9,528 nt of DNA, from the NCBI GenBank assembly GCA_028716125.1, contig JAQUQK010000062.1, forward strand, positions 1 through 9,528, written 5' to 3'. This document shows positions 1 to 6,819 of the stretch, in pieces (the first letter of the stretch is position 1; the number at the start of each line of letters is the position of its first letter). The notes beneath the pieces are model-generated. The model made no database searches. It was not told the DNA's origin and worked only from the letters and a program-made list of their open reading frames with translations. The translations under genes and the position numbers were made by a program. This DNA is from Thermoplasmatota archaeon (GTDB taxonomy: Archaea; Thermoplasmatota; JAQUQK01).

Positions 1-1
1 G

Positions 2-2107
2 ATGGTCGGGGATTTGCACAGTGAACGTATGCTTTTTCTCGTCCATTAGCGGCTTGAGTTCGTGTTCGCACTGCTTGATAACGTCCCGAAGGTCCATCGG
101 AACGATTTCCATCTTGAGCCGCCCCGATTCGATGCGCTGTATATCGAGCAAATCCTCTACGAGGCGCAGCAGCCTATTGGTGTTCCTGCTCACAACCTCA
201 AGCAGTTCCTTTTGCTTTGGCGGCACTTCACCAATGCGCCCCGAGACCAAGAGGTCGGTATAGCCCTTGATTGACACGACAGGAGTGCGCAGTTCGTGCG
301 TAGCCGTGGAGACAAAGCGCGTCTTAAGTTCACCCAGGTGCTTCATGGCTTCGAGTTCTATTTTTGTCTCCTCTGCCTTCTTGCGTTCGGTAACGTCCCT
401 TATTATCCCCTGGATGCCCTTGCATTGCCTGCCGAAAAACAGGGGAAAAGCCGTCACCTCGAGATGCAGCGTCGAACCGGACTTGCCCGGCGCGGCAAAT
501 GGAACGTCTTTGAGGATTTCCCCATCCAAAAGCTTGCCCATGATTTCTTTGTATGGCTTATCTATGCTCTTCACGGCAAACATATCCTTTATGGCGTCCA
601 GAATGTTCTTTCCGGTTATTTCGGAAGGAGTGACCCCGAACATCCGCTTCATCGAAGGAGAGGCATAAGATATCTTTTCTTTTTCGTCGATTTTGATTAT
701 GACGTCAAAACTGTTTTCGATTATATTTTTGTATTTTTCCTCGCTTTCGCGCAATGCGTTCTCCGCCTTCCTGTGCTCCGTGATGTCTCTAAAGACACCT
801 AAGAGATATGTTCTCCCAGCCAGTGTTACAAGAGAAGTGTTAACGTCGGCATAAAAAACACTGCCGTCTTTTCTTTTTACTGGAATATCTTTAGCCACTG
901 CAATCTCTTTTCTTGCTTGCCTCTCAAACTGTTCCATAATATATGGTACATTTTCCTTGGGATGGATGTCTGCAACCCCCAAATTTTTAATCTCTTCAAG
1001 ATCATAACCTAATATTTGGCAGACTGTAATATTGCCAGAATAAAACTTTTTTGTCTCCACATCTGCTAGAAGTATTCCGTCGTTTGCACGATCAAAAATG
1101 GCTCTAAAGTTTGCCTCGGAATCTCGCAGTCCCTCCTCCGCCTGTTTGCGCTCGGTGACGACTGCACCCATAAGCAAGCCGACAATACAATTAATGATCA
1201 TCAGCAGTTGCAGTTCGCCTAGACTTGCGAGGTCTAATTGAAAAAACCACATCGTCAATGTCAGCCCAAAATTCAACGCTAGGATCCCGGTGGTGACTCC
1301 CCTGAAGCCGTGACGCAGAGCAATCCAGATGAGCGGCAAGGTAATAAGATACATGGGCCGAAACTCGTCCAAGCCGCGCACGCCAAAGACCAAGTAGAAC
1401 ATCAACGCGATGCTGAACACTTGTCCAATGACAGCGGGCGTTGGACGTGGAAATGGCCGGCGTGCGAGCAACCTGACCGGCTGCCCTTTCGCAAACCGTT
1501 TCAGCCACGGCATCACATGGATAAGCAGAAAGGGTGTGACGGTCAGGATACCGACCGTTTCACCAATCCACCATAGGAAAATCGCGCGGAGGACTTCGCC
1601 CTGCGGCATATCGCTGCTCAAGGCGGAACTCGAAACGGAAAGTATGGCAAGCAGTGCTGAAACAAGTACAGCCGTGACAACCAGCCAAGTCACATCTCGC
1701 AACTTTCGCAGATGCCAATCGAAGTGAATCCGGCGGCGCAGGAACGCGGCGGCACCGCCATAAATCAAAGATATAATGAGCGCCCACAAAAAAAGCAAAT
1801 ATGCGGGTTGAGGCATGTGATAGATGAATAAACTGCCGATGAGTAAGGCGATTGTCACTGCGGGCGTGAATCCCACGCCGAACACCAACAGCAGGGTGTA
1901 AGTGAGCCCAGCGGGCGGATACCAGGCGACAATCCCTCGGAGTTCTTCAAACCATTGCGAAAAAAAATCGAGAATGACGAACGCGCAGAGGTATGCGGCT
2001 ACAATCAGCGCAACGCCCAATAGCGAATGCGGGCTGCGCTGCAATTTGGCGGTACCGGATGGGGCAGCGGGCTTCTTTTTCATAGTTCCGTCCGTGTCAC
2101 TATTCAT
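2..2107 (-). CDS. MASE1-PAS-PAS sensor histidine kinase, C-terminus cut by window edge
   Basis: This is the N-terminal 702 residues of a membrane two-component sensor kinase. The frame is open from ATG at 2107 to the left edge. Residues ~25-315 hold about eight to ten hydrophobic helices with MASE1-like features: WYPPAGL near the N-terminus and WWIGETVGILTVTP further on. Two PAS domains follow at ~325-445 and ~455-575, each preceded by an ERKxAEE or EHRKAEN linker. The HisKA domain starts near 590, with the H-box HELRTP and His604 as predicted phosphoacceptor. The ATPase domain lies outside the window, so ATP-binding motifs cannot be checked. MASE1 is a membrane sensory domain whose ligand is usually unknown, and no cognate response regulator is visible. 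A second in-frame ATG at 2083 is possible; I chose 2107 because it overlaps the upstream ORF and could be translationally coupled. Base composition is uneven: the first PAS region is AT-richer than its flanks. Confidence 0.92.
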   Translation of the reverse strand, partial: MNSDTDGTMKKKPAAPSGTAKLQRSPHSLLGVALIVAAYLCAFVILDFFSQWFEELRGIVAWYPPAGLTYTLLLVFGVGFTPAVTIALLIGSLFIYHMPQPAYLLFLWALIISLIYGGAAAFLRRRIHFDWHLRKLRDVTWLVVTAVLVSALLAILSVSSSALSSDMPQGEVLRAIFLWWIGETVGILTVTPFLLIHVMPWLKRFAKGQPVRLLARRPFPRPTPAVIGQVFSIALMFYLVFGVRGLDEFRPMYLITLPLIWIALRHGFRGVTTGILALNFGLTLTMWFFQLDLASLGELQLLMIINCIVGLLMGAVVTERKQAEEGLRDSEANFRAIFDRANDGILLADVETKKFYSGNITVCQILGYDLEEIKNLGVADIHPKENVPYIMEQFERQARKEIAVAKDIPVKRKDGSVFYADVNTSLVTLAGRTYLLGVFRDITEHRKAENALRESEEKYKNIIENSFDVIIKIDEKEKISYASPSMKRMFGVTPSEITGKNILDAIKDMFAVKSIDKPYKEIMGKLLDGEILKDVPFAAPGKSGSTLHLEVTAFPLFFGRQCKGIQGIIRDVTERKKAEETKIELEAMKHLGELKTRFVSTATHELRTPVVSIKGYTDLLVSGRIGEVPPKQKELLEVVSRNTNRLLRLVEDLLDIQRIESGRLKMEIVPMDLRDVIKQCEHELKPLMDEKKHTFTVQIPDH

Positions 2108-2309
2108 CAAAGGCCGCCTTTTGGGGATAGGATGATTTCCAGCAGGGTGGCATCCCGTTGCAATTGCTGAGCGCCCCGAGCATCAGGTTTACTCTGCGCA
2201 ACTCGGTTTCCGCCCATATTCTTTCTTCGGTTTCGCGCTGAATGATGCCATTTTGTGCAGCCTCAATTCCCAATGGCACTTTTACGCCTCCCCCGGAATT
2301 GCCCACCAT
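2100..2309 (-). CDS. short ORF upstream of the kinase, possibly a sensor-kinase remnant
   Basis: This is a 69-residue ORF beginning MVGNSGGGVKVPLG and containing a charged, coiled-coil-like stretch RETEERIWAETELRRVN followed by LMLGALSNCN. That stretch resembles the linker that precedes GAF domains in many sensor kinases (typically LRxVNRxLRxLSxCNQAL). After the CN the similarity stops in this frame, while the next frame reads DATLLEIIL, which resembles the continuation in such proteins. A truncated, frameshifted remnant is therefore likely. The ORF ends 8 bases inside the kinase start, and a good TATA box lies about 30 bases before its ATG, so it could still act as a translated leader. It may equally be non-coding. 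The resemblance is from memory and untested. Confidence 0.3.
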   Translation of the reverse strand: MVGNSGGGVKVPLGIEAAQNGIIQRETEERIWAETELRRVNLMLGALSNCNGMPPCWKSSYPQKAAFDE

Positions 2310-2333
2310 ACAAAAGGAATACTCTCTGTGCAC

Positions 2334-2343
2334 TATTTATAAA
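2334..2343 (-). promoter_or_regulatory. TATA box for the kinase transcript
   Basis: On the minus strand this reads as part of AATTTATAAATAG, close to the archaeal TATA consensus. The expected start is about 26 bases downstream, near 2312, almost at the ATG of the short ORF (2309). This is the best promoter candidate upstream of the kinase; none is visible immediately before 2107. Confidence 0.5.
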
Positions 2344-2366
2344 TTGCCGGAAAGCCATAAAAGCAA

Positions 2367-2377
2367 GGGGGGGGGGG
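2367..2377. repeat. G11 homopolymer tract
   Basis: There are eleven consecutive G residues on the plus strand (C11 on the minus strand), about 25 bases upstream of the kinase TATA box. The surrounding 2108-2484 region otherwise holds the short ORF, its TATA box and AT-rich sequence downstream of tRNA-Gly. Such runs are prone to slippage and to sequencing or assembly length errors. Confidence 0.9.
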
Positions 2378-2447
2378 CGAAAAAATGAAGAAAAATTTAC
2401 ATTTCCAAAGTGAAGTATATTTTTCCTGTTCTGATCAGAGAATTGGT

Positions 2448-2472
2448 AAAAAATGATCATAATTTATAAAAA
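2448..2472 (-). terminator. oligo-T terminator after tRNA-Gly
   Basis: Reading the minus strand away from tRNA-Gly there is a T5 run (2472-2468) and then a T6 run (2453-2448). Archaeal transcription commonly ends on short T runs without a hairpin. The intervening TTTTATAAATT also resembles a TATA box, so this stretch could serve as a promoter instead. Confidence 0.4.
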
Positions 2473-2484
2473 TTGGTTAATTTA

Positions 2485-2558
2485 TGCGGGCGTCGGGATT
2501 TGAACCCGAGTCCTGGCGTTGGCAACGCCAAGTGATAGCCAGGCTACACTACGCCCGC
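2485..2558 (-). tRNA. tRNA-Gly (anticodon GCC)
   Basis: This is a complete, intron-free cloverleaf on the minus strand. The acceptor stem GCGGGCG (2558-2552) pairs with CGCCCGC (2492-2486), with discriminator A at 2485. The anticodon stem TGGCG/CGCCA encloses the loop TTGCCAA, giving anticodon GCC for GGC/GGU glycine codons. The T-loop is TTCAAAT. CCA is not encoded, so it must be added by the CCA-adding enzyme. No TATA box lies at the usual ~26 bases upstream; the nearest good one is about 105 bases away, so the tRNA is probably cut from a longer transcript. Confidence 0.95.
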
Positions 2559-2580
2559 GAGCGAAGTTCAACGGAGCGAG

Positions 2581-2614
2581 CGGGTTCAGTGCTGCGAAGC
2601 AGCACGAGCACCCG
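2581..2614 (-). other. strong hairpin in the leader of tRNA-Gly
   Basis: GTGCTGC (2589-2595) pairs perfectly with GCAGCAC (2599-2605) around a 3-base loop. After a small internal loop, CGGGT (2581-2585) pairs with ACCCG (2610-2614). The element lies between the beta-CASP nuclease stop and tRNA-Gly, and would be part of a transcript starting at the TATA box near 2665. It could be a small RNA, a processing signal or a terminator-like structure. No RNA family is recognised. Confidence 0.5.
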
Positions 2615-2660
2615 CACAATCTTCATACTTAAGTCGCGCAAGACTCCGAATCCGATGTTC

Positions 2661-2669
2661 GTATTTAAA
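2661..2669 (-). promoter_or_regulatory. TATA box, probably for the tRNA-Gly transcript
   Basis: The minus strand reads TTTTTTAAATAC just after the beta-CASP nuclease stop codon. The predicted start is near 2639, giving a ~80-nt leader containing the hairpin before the tRNA. The T6 part (2672-2667) may also terminate the nuclease transcript. Confidence 0.4.
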
Positions 2670-2682
2670 AAATTTGGAGAAG

Positions 2683-3921
2683 TTAGAGGGATAATTCCTG
2701 CCCGTTATTGGGAAGTACCACTTCTTCGGCAAAGTCCCTCATGGCTTCCGCCAGCGGGGCGCGGTCGTCGCTGTGGTATATGATTACCTTCTTTGGCTGG
2801 CAATTCTTTGCGAATTCGACAAGCTCGCTGTGGCCAGCGTGCGCCGAGAAGTCGAATTTCTGTATTTCACATTCCACTTTCTCCTCAATGCCGTTTATCA
2901 TTACCGTTTTGGTGTCCATGAGGCGCCTGCCGTTACAGCCAGGAACCTGGTAGCCTGTGAGTAGAATTGCATTTTTATTGTCGTGCTTTAGATGGTTTAT
3001 GTAGCTGAGTACCGGACCGCCTTCGACCATTCCACTGCTTGTTATGATTGCATCCGCTTCCTTCATTGCGCGCTTCCTTGCATGGTCGGTCTGCACGACG
3101 CTGACGCGGTGTTGGGCGCTTGAAAGTTTCCTGGAATCACGCAAGTAGTCGGGCATGTCGAGCATGATATCTGTAATCTTGCGCCCCATTCCGTCAAGCC
3201 AGACGTTGAAGCCTGCGTCCCTGAAAGTCAGAAGAAGCTCCTGAGTCCTTCCAACCGCGAATGCCGGAATTATGGCAACTCCGCCTCTTGTGCTCACTTC
3301 GTCCACCTTGTCGAGAAGTTCCTTTTCAACTTGCTCGCGGATCTTGTGTTCGCGCCCAGAGTAAGTTCCCTCAATCGCGAGAATGTCGCACCTTACTGGG
3401 TGCGCACCCCAGACAAGTCTGCTGTGGCGGACCGAAAGGTCGCTTGTGAAAAGCATGCTTTGCCCATCCGGAAGAATTATCTCGGACATCATCGCGCCGG
3501 GTATGTGGCCCGCGGAGTGGAAGTTCACTTCCACGCCGTTTACGCTGACGTCGCCGTTGAAAGCTGCCGGATGCGCGTCGTGAAGGTACTGCTTCAGGTC
3601 GTCCTTGTCCCATGGCGAAGTCCAGCCTTCGGCCGCGTTGATTTTCAGAGTATCGTAAAGAAGAACTTCGGTAATCGCCTTTGTCGCTGGCGTTGCTACT
3701 AATCTGCATTTCCTGTTGCCCGCAATCCACGGGAACATTCCCGAGTGGTCCAGGTGCGCGTGCGAAAGGAACGCCGCATCCAGATCCGGCGGGGCAAGCG
3801 GATACTCCGGCGGCTTTCCCGGCTTGAACCCGTAATCAAAGAGAATCTTGGCGCGTTCAGTTTCCAAATACATTCCGAGGCGCCCTACTTCCTGCGCGCC
3901 CCCAAGAAAATTGATTTTCAT
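2683..3921 (-). CDS. beta-CASP metallo-beta-lactamase ribonuclease (aCPSF2-like)
   Basis: This 412-residue protein belongs to the metallo-beta-lactamase/beta-CASP nuclease family (archaeal CPSF2/RNase J relatives), zinc enzymes that process or degrade RNA 5' or 3' ends. Visible metal ligands are Asp29 (FDYG), the HAHLDH motif at 54-59, His139 (SAGHIPG) and Asp161 (FTSDLS). The beta-CASP insertion follows: motif A Glu184 (IEGTYSGREH), motif B His361 (FSAHAGH) and motif C His383 (IYHSDD). No N-terminal KH domains are present, so it is not the large aCPSF1; length matches the ~410-430-residue aCPSF2 group. The frame extends upstream to 3999, but ATG 3921 starts the conserved MKINFLGGAQEVG strand and leaves room for a promoter. 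It is divergent from recJ. Exact substrate and endo- versus exonuclease mode cannot be told from sequence. Confidence 0.93.
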   Translation of the reverse strand: MKINFLGGAQEVGRLGMYLETERAKILFDYGFKPGKPPEYPLAPPDLDAAFLSHAHLDHSGMFPWIAGNRKCRLVATPATKAITEVLLYDTLKINAAEGWTSPWDKDDLKQYLHDAHPAAFNGDVSVNGVEVNFHSAGHIPGAMMSEIILPDGQSMLFTSDLSVRHSRLVWGAHPVRCDILAIEGTYSGREHKIREQVEKELLDKVDEVSTRGGVAIIPAFAVGRTQELLLTFRDAGFNVWLDGMGRKITDIMLDMPDYLRDSRKLSSAQHRVSVVQTDHARKRAMKEADAIITSSGMVEGGPVLSYINHLKHDNKNAILLTGYQVPGCNGRRLMDTKTVMINGIEEKVECEIQKFDFSAHAGHSELVEFAKNCQPKKVIIYHSDDRAPLAEAMRDFAEEVVLPNNGQELSL

Positions 3922-3955
3922 CTTATTTACCTTATCTGTAATCTGGCAAACGTTG

Positions 3956-3961
3956 TTAAAA
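3956..3961 (-). promoter_or_regulatory. TATA-like box for the beta-CASP nuclease
   Basis: TTTTAA on the minus strand, 35-40 bases before ATG 3921, predicts a start near 3932 and a ~10-base leader containing a weak AAGG-type ribosome site. Confidence 0.35.
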
Positions 3962-3985
3962 GTTCTCCACTCGCATCTCCGCTTC

Positions 3986-3994
3986 TTTTTAAAT
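3986..3994 (+). promoter_or_regulatory. TATA box for recJ-pcc1
   Basis: TTTTTAAAT is centred ~25 bases upstream of ATG 4015, so transcription should start at or next to the start codon, giving a leaderless mRNA. Together with the opposite TATA-like box it forms a 93-base divergent promoter region. Confidence 0.6.
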
Positions 3995-4014
3995 CGCAAA
4001 ACAATTCACGTCCA

Positions 4015-5412
4015 ATGTCTTTTCTCTCTGAAAAATCCGAATTGATACATGCGTCTCAGCGGGCGGCAGAAGCGATTTGCGCTGCTCCCTCAATCCGCGT
4101 AATTTCGCATTATGATGCCGACGGCCTTGCGGCTGCTGGCGTTGTAGCGGAAGCCCTGCGCAGGATGGGCAAGCGTTTCCATCTCACGATAGTCCACGAT
4201 CCAAACGCAGATTTCATCGAAATGCTTGCAAAGGAGAATAACGAACTCACGATTTTCTGCGATATGGGAAGCGGGCAGATAGACGAAATACAAAAACTCG
4301 GCAAAGTCATCATTTGCGACCACCATAAGCCGCCGAAGATGCAGCAATACCTTGGCGACATAATCCAGATAAATTCGCACATTTTCGGGATTGATGGTAC
4401 TTACGAGGCGAGTGCATCCACCGTCGCATTCGTTCTTGCAATCGCACTTTCGGATATGAACTGGGACTTGTGCCAGGTTGGGCTTGCAGGCGCAATTGGC
4501 GACCGCCAGGGAATTTTCGGACTCAAGGGACTTAACCGCGAAATTGCAGAGGAAGGCGCAAAACGAGGGCACATAATAGAATCAATCGGCCTCAACATCA
4601 GCGGTTCGGCAGGAACTAAATTAAGGGAATTGCTGGCCGGATGCTCAGACCCGTTCTTCTGCGGAGTTTCGGGCGAACTGGAAAAGGCAGATGCGTTTCT
4701 GTCATCGCTCAAAATATCGAGCACATTTTTCCATGAGATCTCAAAGGAAAAGCAGTCGGCGCTTATCTCTATTCTTGCCATGAAACTCATAAAGCAGGGC
4801 GCAAGGCCGGAAATTGCGGAGCGCCTTGTCGGAAAGAGATACCTTCTCAAGAACATGGGAACTGACTGCGAACACATGGCCGACCTTCTCAACGCTTGCG
4901 GGCGCTCAAGCAAAGAATCGCTTGGCGTTTCCCTATGCATAAATTTTTGCAAATATCAAAAGGACGCGGAAGCATTGCTTTCAGAGTACCAGAAGAAAAT
5001 CCTGGATGGCGTAATGCGCCTCCGGGCAGGCGAATTCTCAGAAATGAAGGCGATACAGCACGCAGAAATAGCCGACCCGGCGCTTGCAGGAACCGTCATG
5101 GGGCTTGCGCTCAATTCCTTCCTTAACCAGGAAAAGCCGGCGATAGGAATCTCAATTCAAGGAGACAAGGCAAAGGTCTCCTCAAGGGGCACGAAATATC
5201 TCGTGGACAAGGGGCTTGACCTTGCGTACGCGCTTAAAACCGCTTCAGAATTCGTGGGCGGCTACGGCGGAGGGCATCCAATAGCATCCGGCGCCACCAT
5301 TCCAAAAGAAAAGACAAAGGAATTCCTTGCTAAACTAGACGAGATTGTTGAATTGCAGCTCAACCCGTTCAGGGACGCATCGGAACTTGCCGCAAAGGAA
5401 GGGAAGAAATGA
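4015..5412 (+). CDS. RecJ/DHH-family single-strand nuclease (archaeal RecJ/GAN-like)
   Basis: A 465-residue DHH-DHHA1 phosphoesterase of the archaeal RecJ/GAN type. Relatives degrade single-stranded DNA or RNA, and some bind the GINS-CMG replication complex. Metal-binding motifs are visible: HYDADG (32-37), Asp83 (FCDMGSG), DHH at 102-104 and Asp163 (AIGDRQG). The C-terminal DHHA1 domain carries the nucleic-acid-binding GGGH at 418-421 (GGYGGGHPIASG). No catalytic residue is missing. The frame is open 90 codons further upstream, but that part overlaps the divergent gene and lacks family character; ATG 4015 lies ~25 bases after a TATA box. The stop overlaps the pcc1 start (ATGA), so the two are probably co-expressed. 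An oligoribonucleotide or nucleotide-phosphate phosphatase role is a less likely alternative. Confidence 0.9.
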   Translation: MSFLSEKSELIHASQRAAEAICAAPSIRVISHYDADGLAAAGVVAEALRRMGKRFHLTIVHDPNADFIEMLAKENNELTIFCDMGSGQIDEIQKLGKVIICDHHKPPKMQQYLGDIIQINSHIFGIDGTYEASASTVAFVLAIALSDMNWDLCQVGLAGAIGDRQGIFGLKGLNREIAEEGAKRGHIIESIGLNISGSAGTKLRELLAGCSDPFFCGVSGELEKADAFLSSLKISSTFFHEISKEKQSALISILAMKLIKQGARPEIAERLVGKRYLLKNMGTDCEHMADLLNACGRSSKESLGVSLCINFCKYQKDAEALLSEYQKKILDGVMRLRAGEFSEMKAIQHAEIADPALAGTVMGLALNSFLNQEKPAIGISIQGDKAKVSSRGTKYLVDKGLDLAYALKTASEFVGGYGGGHPIASGATIPKEKTKEFLAKLDEIVELQLNPFRDASELAAKEGKK

Positions 5413-5648
5413 GGATAAAATGCAAAATCGAGCTTTCATATGGCAGTGCAAAAGAGGCGAAGGCGATCGCGTCGGCAGTTTCAGTTGACGACTACGAATA
5501 TGTAAAAACTTCACTTTTCGGCAAAAAGATAATTGCAGAGATGGAAGCCGAAGATGCAAAAACGCTTATGAACACCGCGGACGATTATCTTGCATGCGTT
5601 TCAGTGGCGGAAAGAAGCGCAGCCGGCGCCAAAATTAGAAAAAATTAA
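5409..5648 (+). CDS. pcc1: KEOPS complex subunit Pcc1
   Basis: This 79-residue protein has the Pcc1/CTAG fold pattern: an N-terminal beta strand (RIKCKIELSYGSAKEAKAIA), AVSVDDYEYVKTSL in the middle, and a C-terminal helix with LMNTADDYLACVSVAE. Pcc1 dimerises and bridges Kae1 in KEOPS, which makes t6A at position 37 of tRNAs reading ANN codons. Length is typical for archaea. It starts inside the recJ stop (ATGA), preceded by the purine-rich GGAAGGGAAGAA, a good ribosome site. The other KEOPS subunits are not in the window. The 3' end overlaps the convergent dnaJ by four bases. Confidence 0.85.
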   Translation: MRIKCKIELSYGSAKEAKAIASAVSVDDYEYVKTSLFGKKIIAEMEAEDAKTLMNTADDYLACVSVAERSAAGAKIRKN

Positions 5649-6757
5649 GATTTAGGTTCCTTTTCGAACTCTTCCAGTAATTCTTTCTGCCTGCGCGTGA
5701 GCTTTTCCGGCGTTTTAACAACGAATTTAACAATCAGGTCGCCGCGCCCGTGCCTGCCGAGTATGGGCATTCCCTTTCCATGAACGCGAGTTCTGGTGTG
5801 GGATTGCGTTCCTGAAGGAACTTTCACGGATTCGAAACCGTCGATTGTTTCAACTTCGACCTTTCCGCCCATTGCAGCCTGTGCGAAGGAAAGAGGCGCA
5901 TCCACGTAAAGATCGTTTCCTTCCCTTAGAATTGTCGGATGCTCCTTGACGCGAATGACCACAAATAGGTCGCCCGGTCCGCCTTCGCCGTGCTCTCCTT
6001 CTTCGCGCATCCTGAGAACGGAGCCATTGTCAACGCCCTGCGGAATTTTTACATTTATTTTCCTGCGGCGCTGGACATAGCCTGAGCCCCTGCATTCCCC
6101 GCAAGGAGTTTCGATTATCTGCCCGCGCCCGTTGCAACGGTCGCAAGTAATAACCTGCGAAAACTGCATAAATCCTGCCCTTCTGACATATTGTATTTGT
6201 CCCGAACCGTGGCACTTGGGGCATGGCGATTTCCTTGTTCCCTGTTTTGCCCCGCTTCCGCCGCAAGTCTCGCATCTTTCGGTGCGAGGGACTTCTATTT
6301 CCTTCTCAACGCCTTTTGCGGCATCGTCAAGAGTGATTGAAACGTGGAATTCTATGTCCTCGCCGCGCCTTGGCTGTCGGCTTCGCCTCCCGCCGCCGAA
6401 GAATGTGTCGAAAATGTCCGCCCCCGAAAAGCCGAATCCGCCTCCGCCAAATCCCATGTTGCGGAAAATGTCTGAAAAGTCGCTGAAATTGGCTCCTCTG
6501 AATATGTCCTCATAACTATAACGTTGGTCTATGCCTGCATGGCCGTACTGGTTGTACTGGGAGCGCTTCTGTTCATCGGAAAGGACTGCGTACGCTTCGG
6601 AAATCTCCTTGAATTTCTCCTCGGCATTCTTCTTTTCTTCGGCGGGAACGCGGTCTGGATGATGCTTTAGCGCCAGCTTCCTATATGCCTGTTTTATCTC
6701 GTCCGCGCCTGCGCCCTTGCCGATTCCCAGCACTTCGTAATAATCGCGCTTGTCCAC
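5645..6757 (-). CDS. dnaJ: chaperone DnaJ (type I Hsp40)
   Basis: A full-length 370-residue co-chaperone that delivers substrates to DnaK and stimulates its ATPase. The J domain covers residues 1-68 with HPD at 33-35. A Gly/Phe-rich linker (about 87-125, GFGGGGFGFSG) follows. The four zinc-binding CxxCxGxG repeats lie at 162-169, 179-186, 205-212 and 219-226, and the substrate-binding C-terminal domains fill ~232-370. All hallmarks are intact. The start is GTG at 6757: the nearby ATG at 6768 is out of frame, and a TATA box ~23 bases upstream fits leaderless GTG initiation. dnaK and grpE, usual partners, are not in the window. Archaeal DnaJ/DnaK systems are generally thought to have been acquired from bacteria. 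Confidence 0.97.
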   Translation of the reverse strand: MDKRDYYEVLGIGKGAGADEIKQAYRKLALKHHPDRVPAEEKKNAEEKFKEISEAYAVLSDEQKRSQYNQYGHAGIDQRYSYEDIFRGANFSDFSDIFRNMGFGGGGFGFSGADIFDTFFGGGRRSRQPRRGEDIEFHVSITLDDAAKGVEKEIEVPRTERCETCGGSGAKQGTRKSPCPKCHGSGQIQYVRRAGFMQFSQVITCDRCNGRGQIIETPCGECRGSGYVQRRRKINVKIPQGVDNGSVLRMREEGEHGEGGPGDLFVVIRVKEHPTILREGNDLYVDAPLSFAQAAMGGKVEVETIDGFESVKVPSGTQSHTRTRVHGKGMPILGRHGRGDLIVKFVVKTPEKLTRRQKELLEEFEKEPKS

Positions 6758-6776
6758 GGACGGTGCATCAATTGGA

Positions 6777-6783
6777 AATATAA
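6777..6783 (-). promoter_or_regulatory. TATA box for dnaJ
   Basis: TTATATT on the minus strand is centred 23 bases before the GTG start, within the 62-base gap between the Lrp-like gene and dnaJ. This supports a separate, leaderless dnaJ transcript. Confidence 0.5.
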
Positions 6784-6819
6784 GGGATTAACGCAAAATG
6801 CGCTTCTATAACTATTTTT

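Noticed and set aside
1191..1787. Minus- and plus-strand ORFs of about 75-105 codons within the kinase gene
   Set aside because: They are out of frame with the continuous MASE1 reading frame from 2107 to the left edge.
2581..2618. H/ACA guide RNA on the plus strand (hairpin followed by ACA)
   Set aside because: The internal loop is too small for a pseudouridylation pocket and no kink-turn is visible.
2484..2783. 99-codon plus-strand ORF over tRNA-Gly
   Set aside because: Its first part is the complement of the tRNA and the rest is antisense to the beta-CASP gene; no protein family character.
3922..3999. 26-residue N-terminal extension of the beta-CASP nuclease
   Set aside because: It would run through the divergent promoter, and the conserved fold begins at MKINFLGG.
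3745..4014. 90-residue N-terminal extension of the RecJ-like protein
   Set aside because: It overlaps the divergent beta-CASP gene and its promoter and has no family likeness; ATG 4015 fits the TATA box and family start.
4090..4952. Minus-strand ORFs of 160 and 183 codons inside recJ
   Set aside because: Antisense shadows; the plus-strand frame has all DHH motifs.
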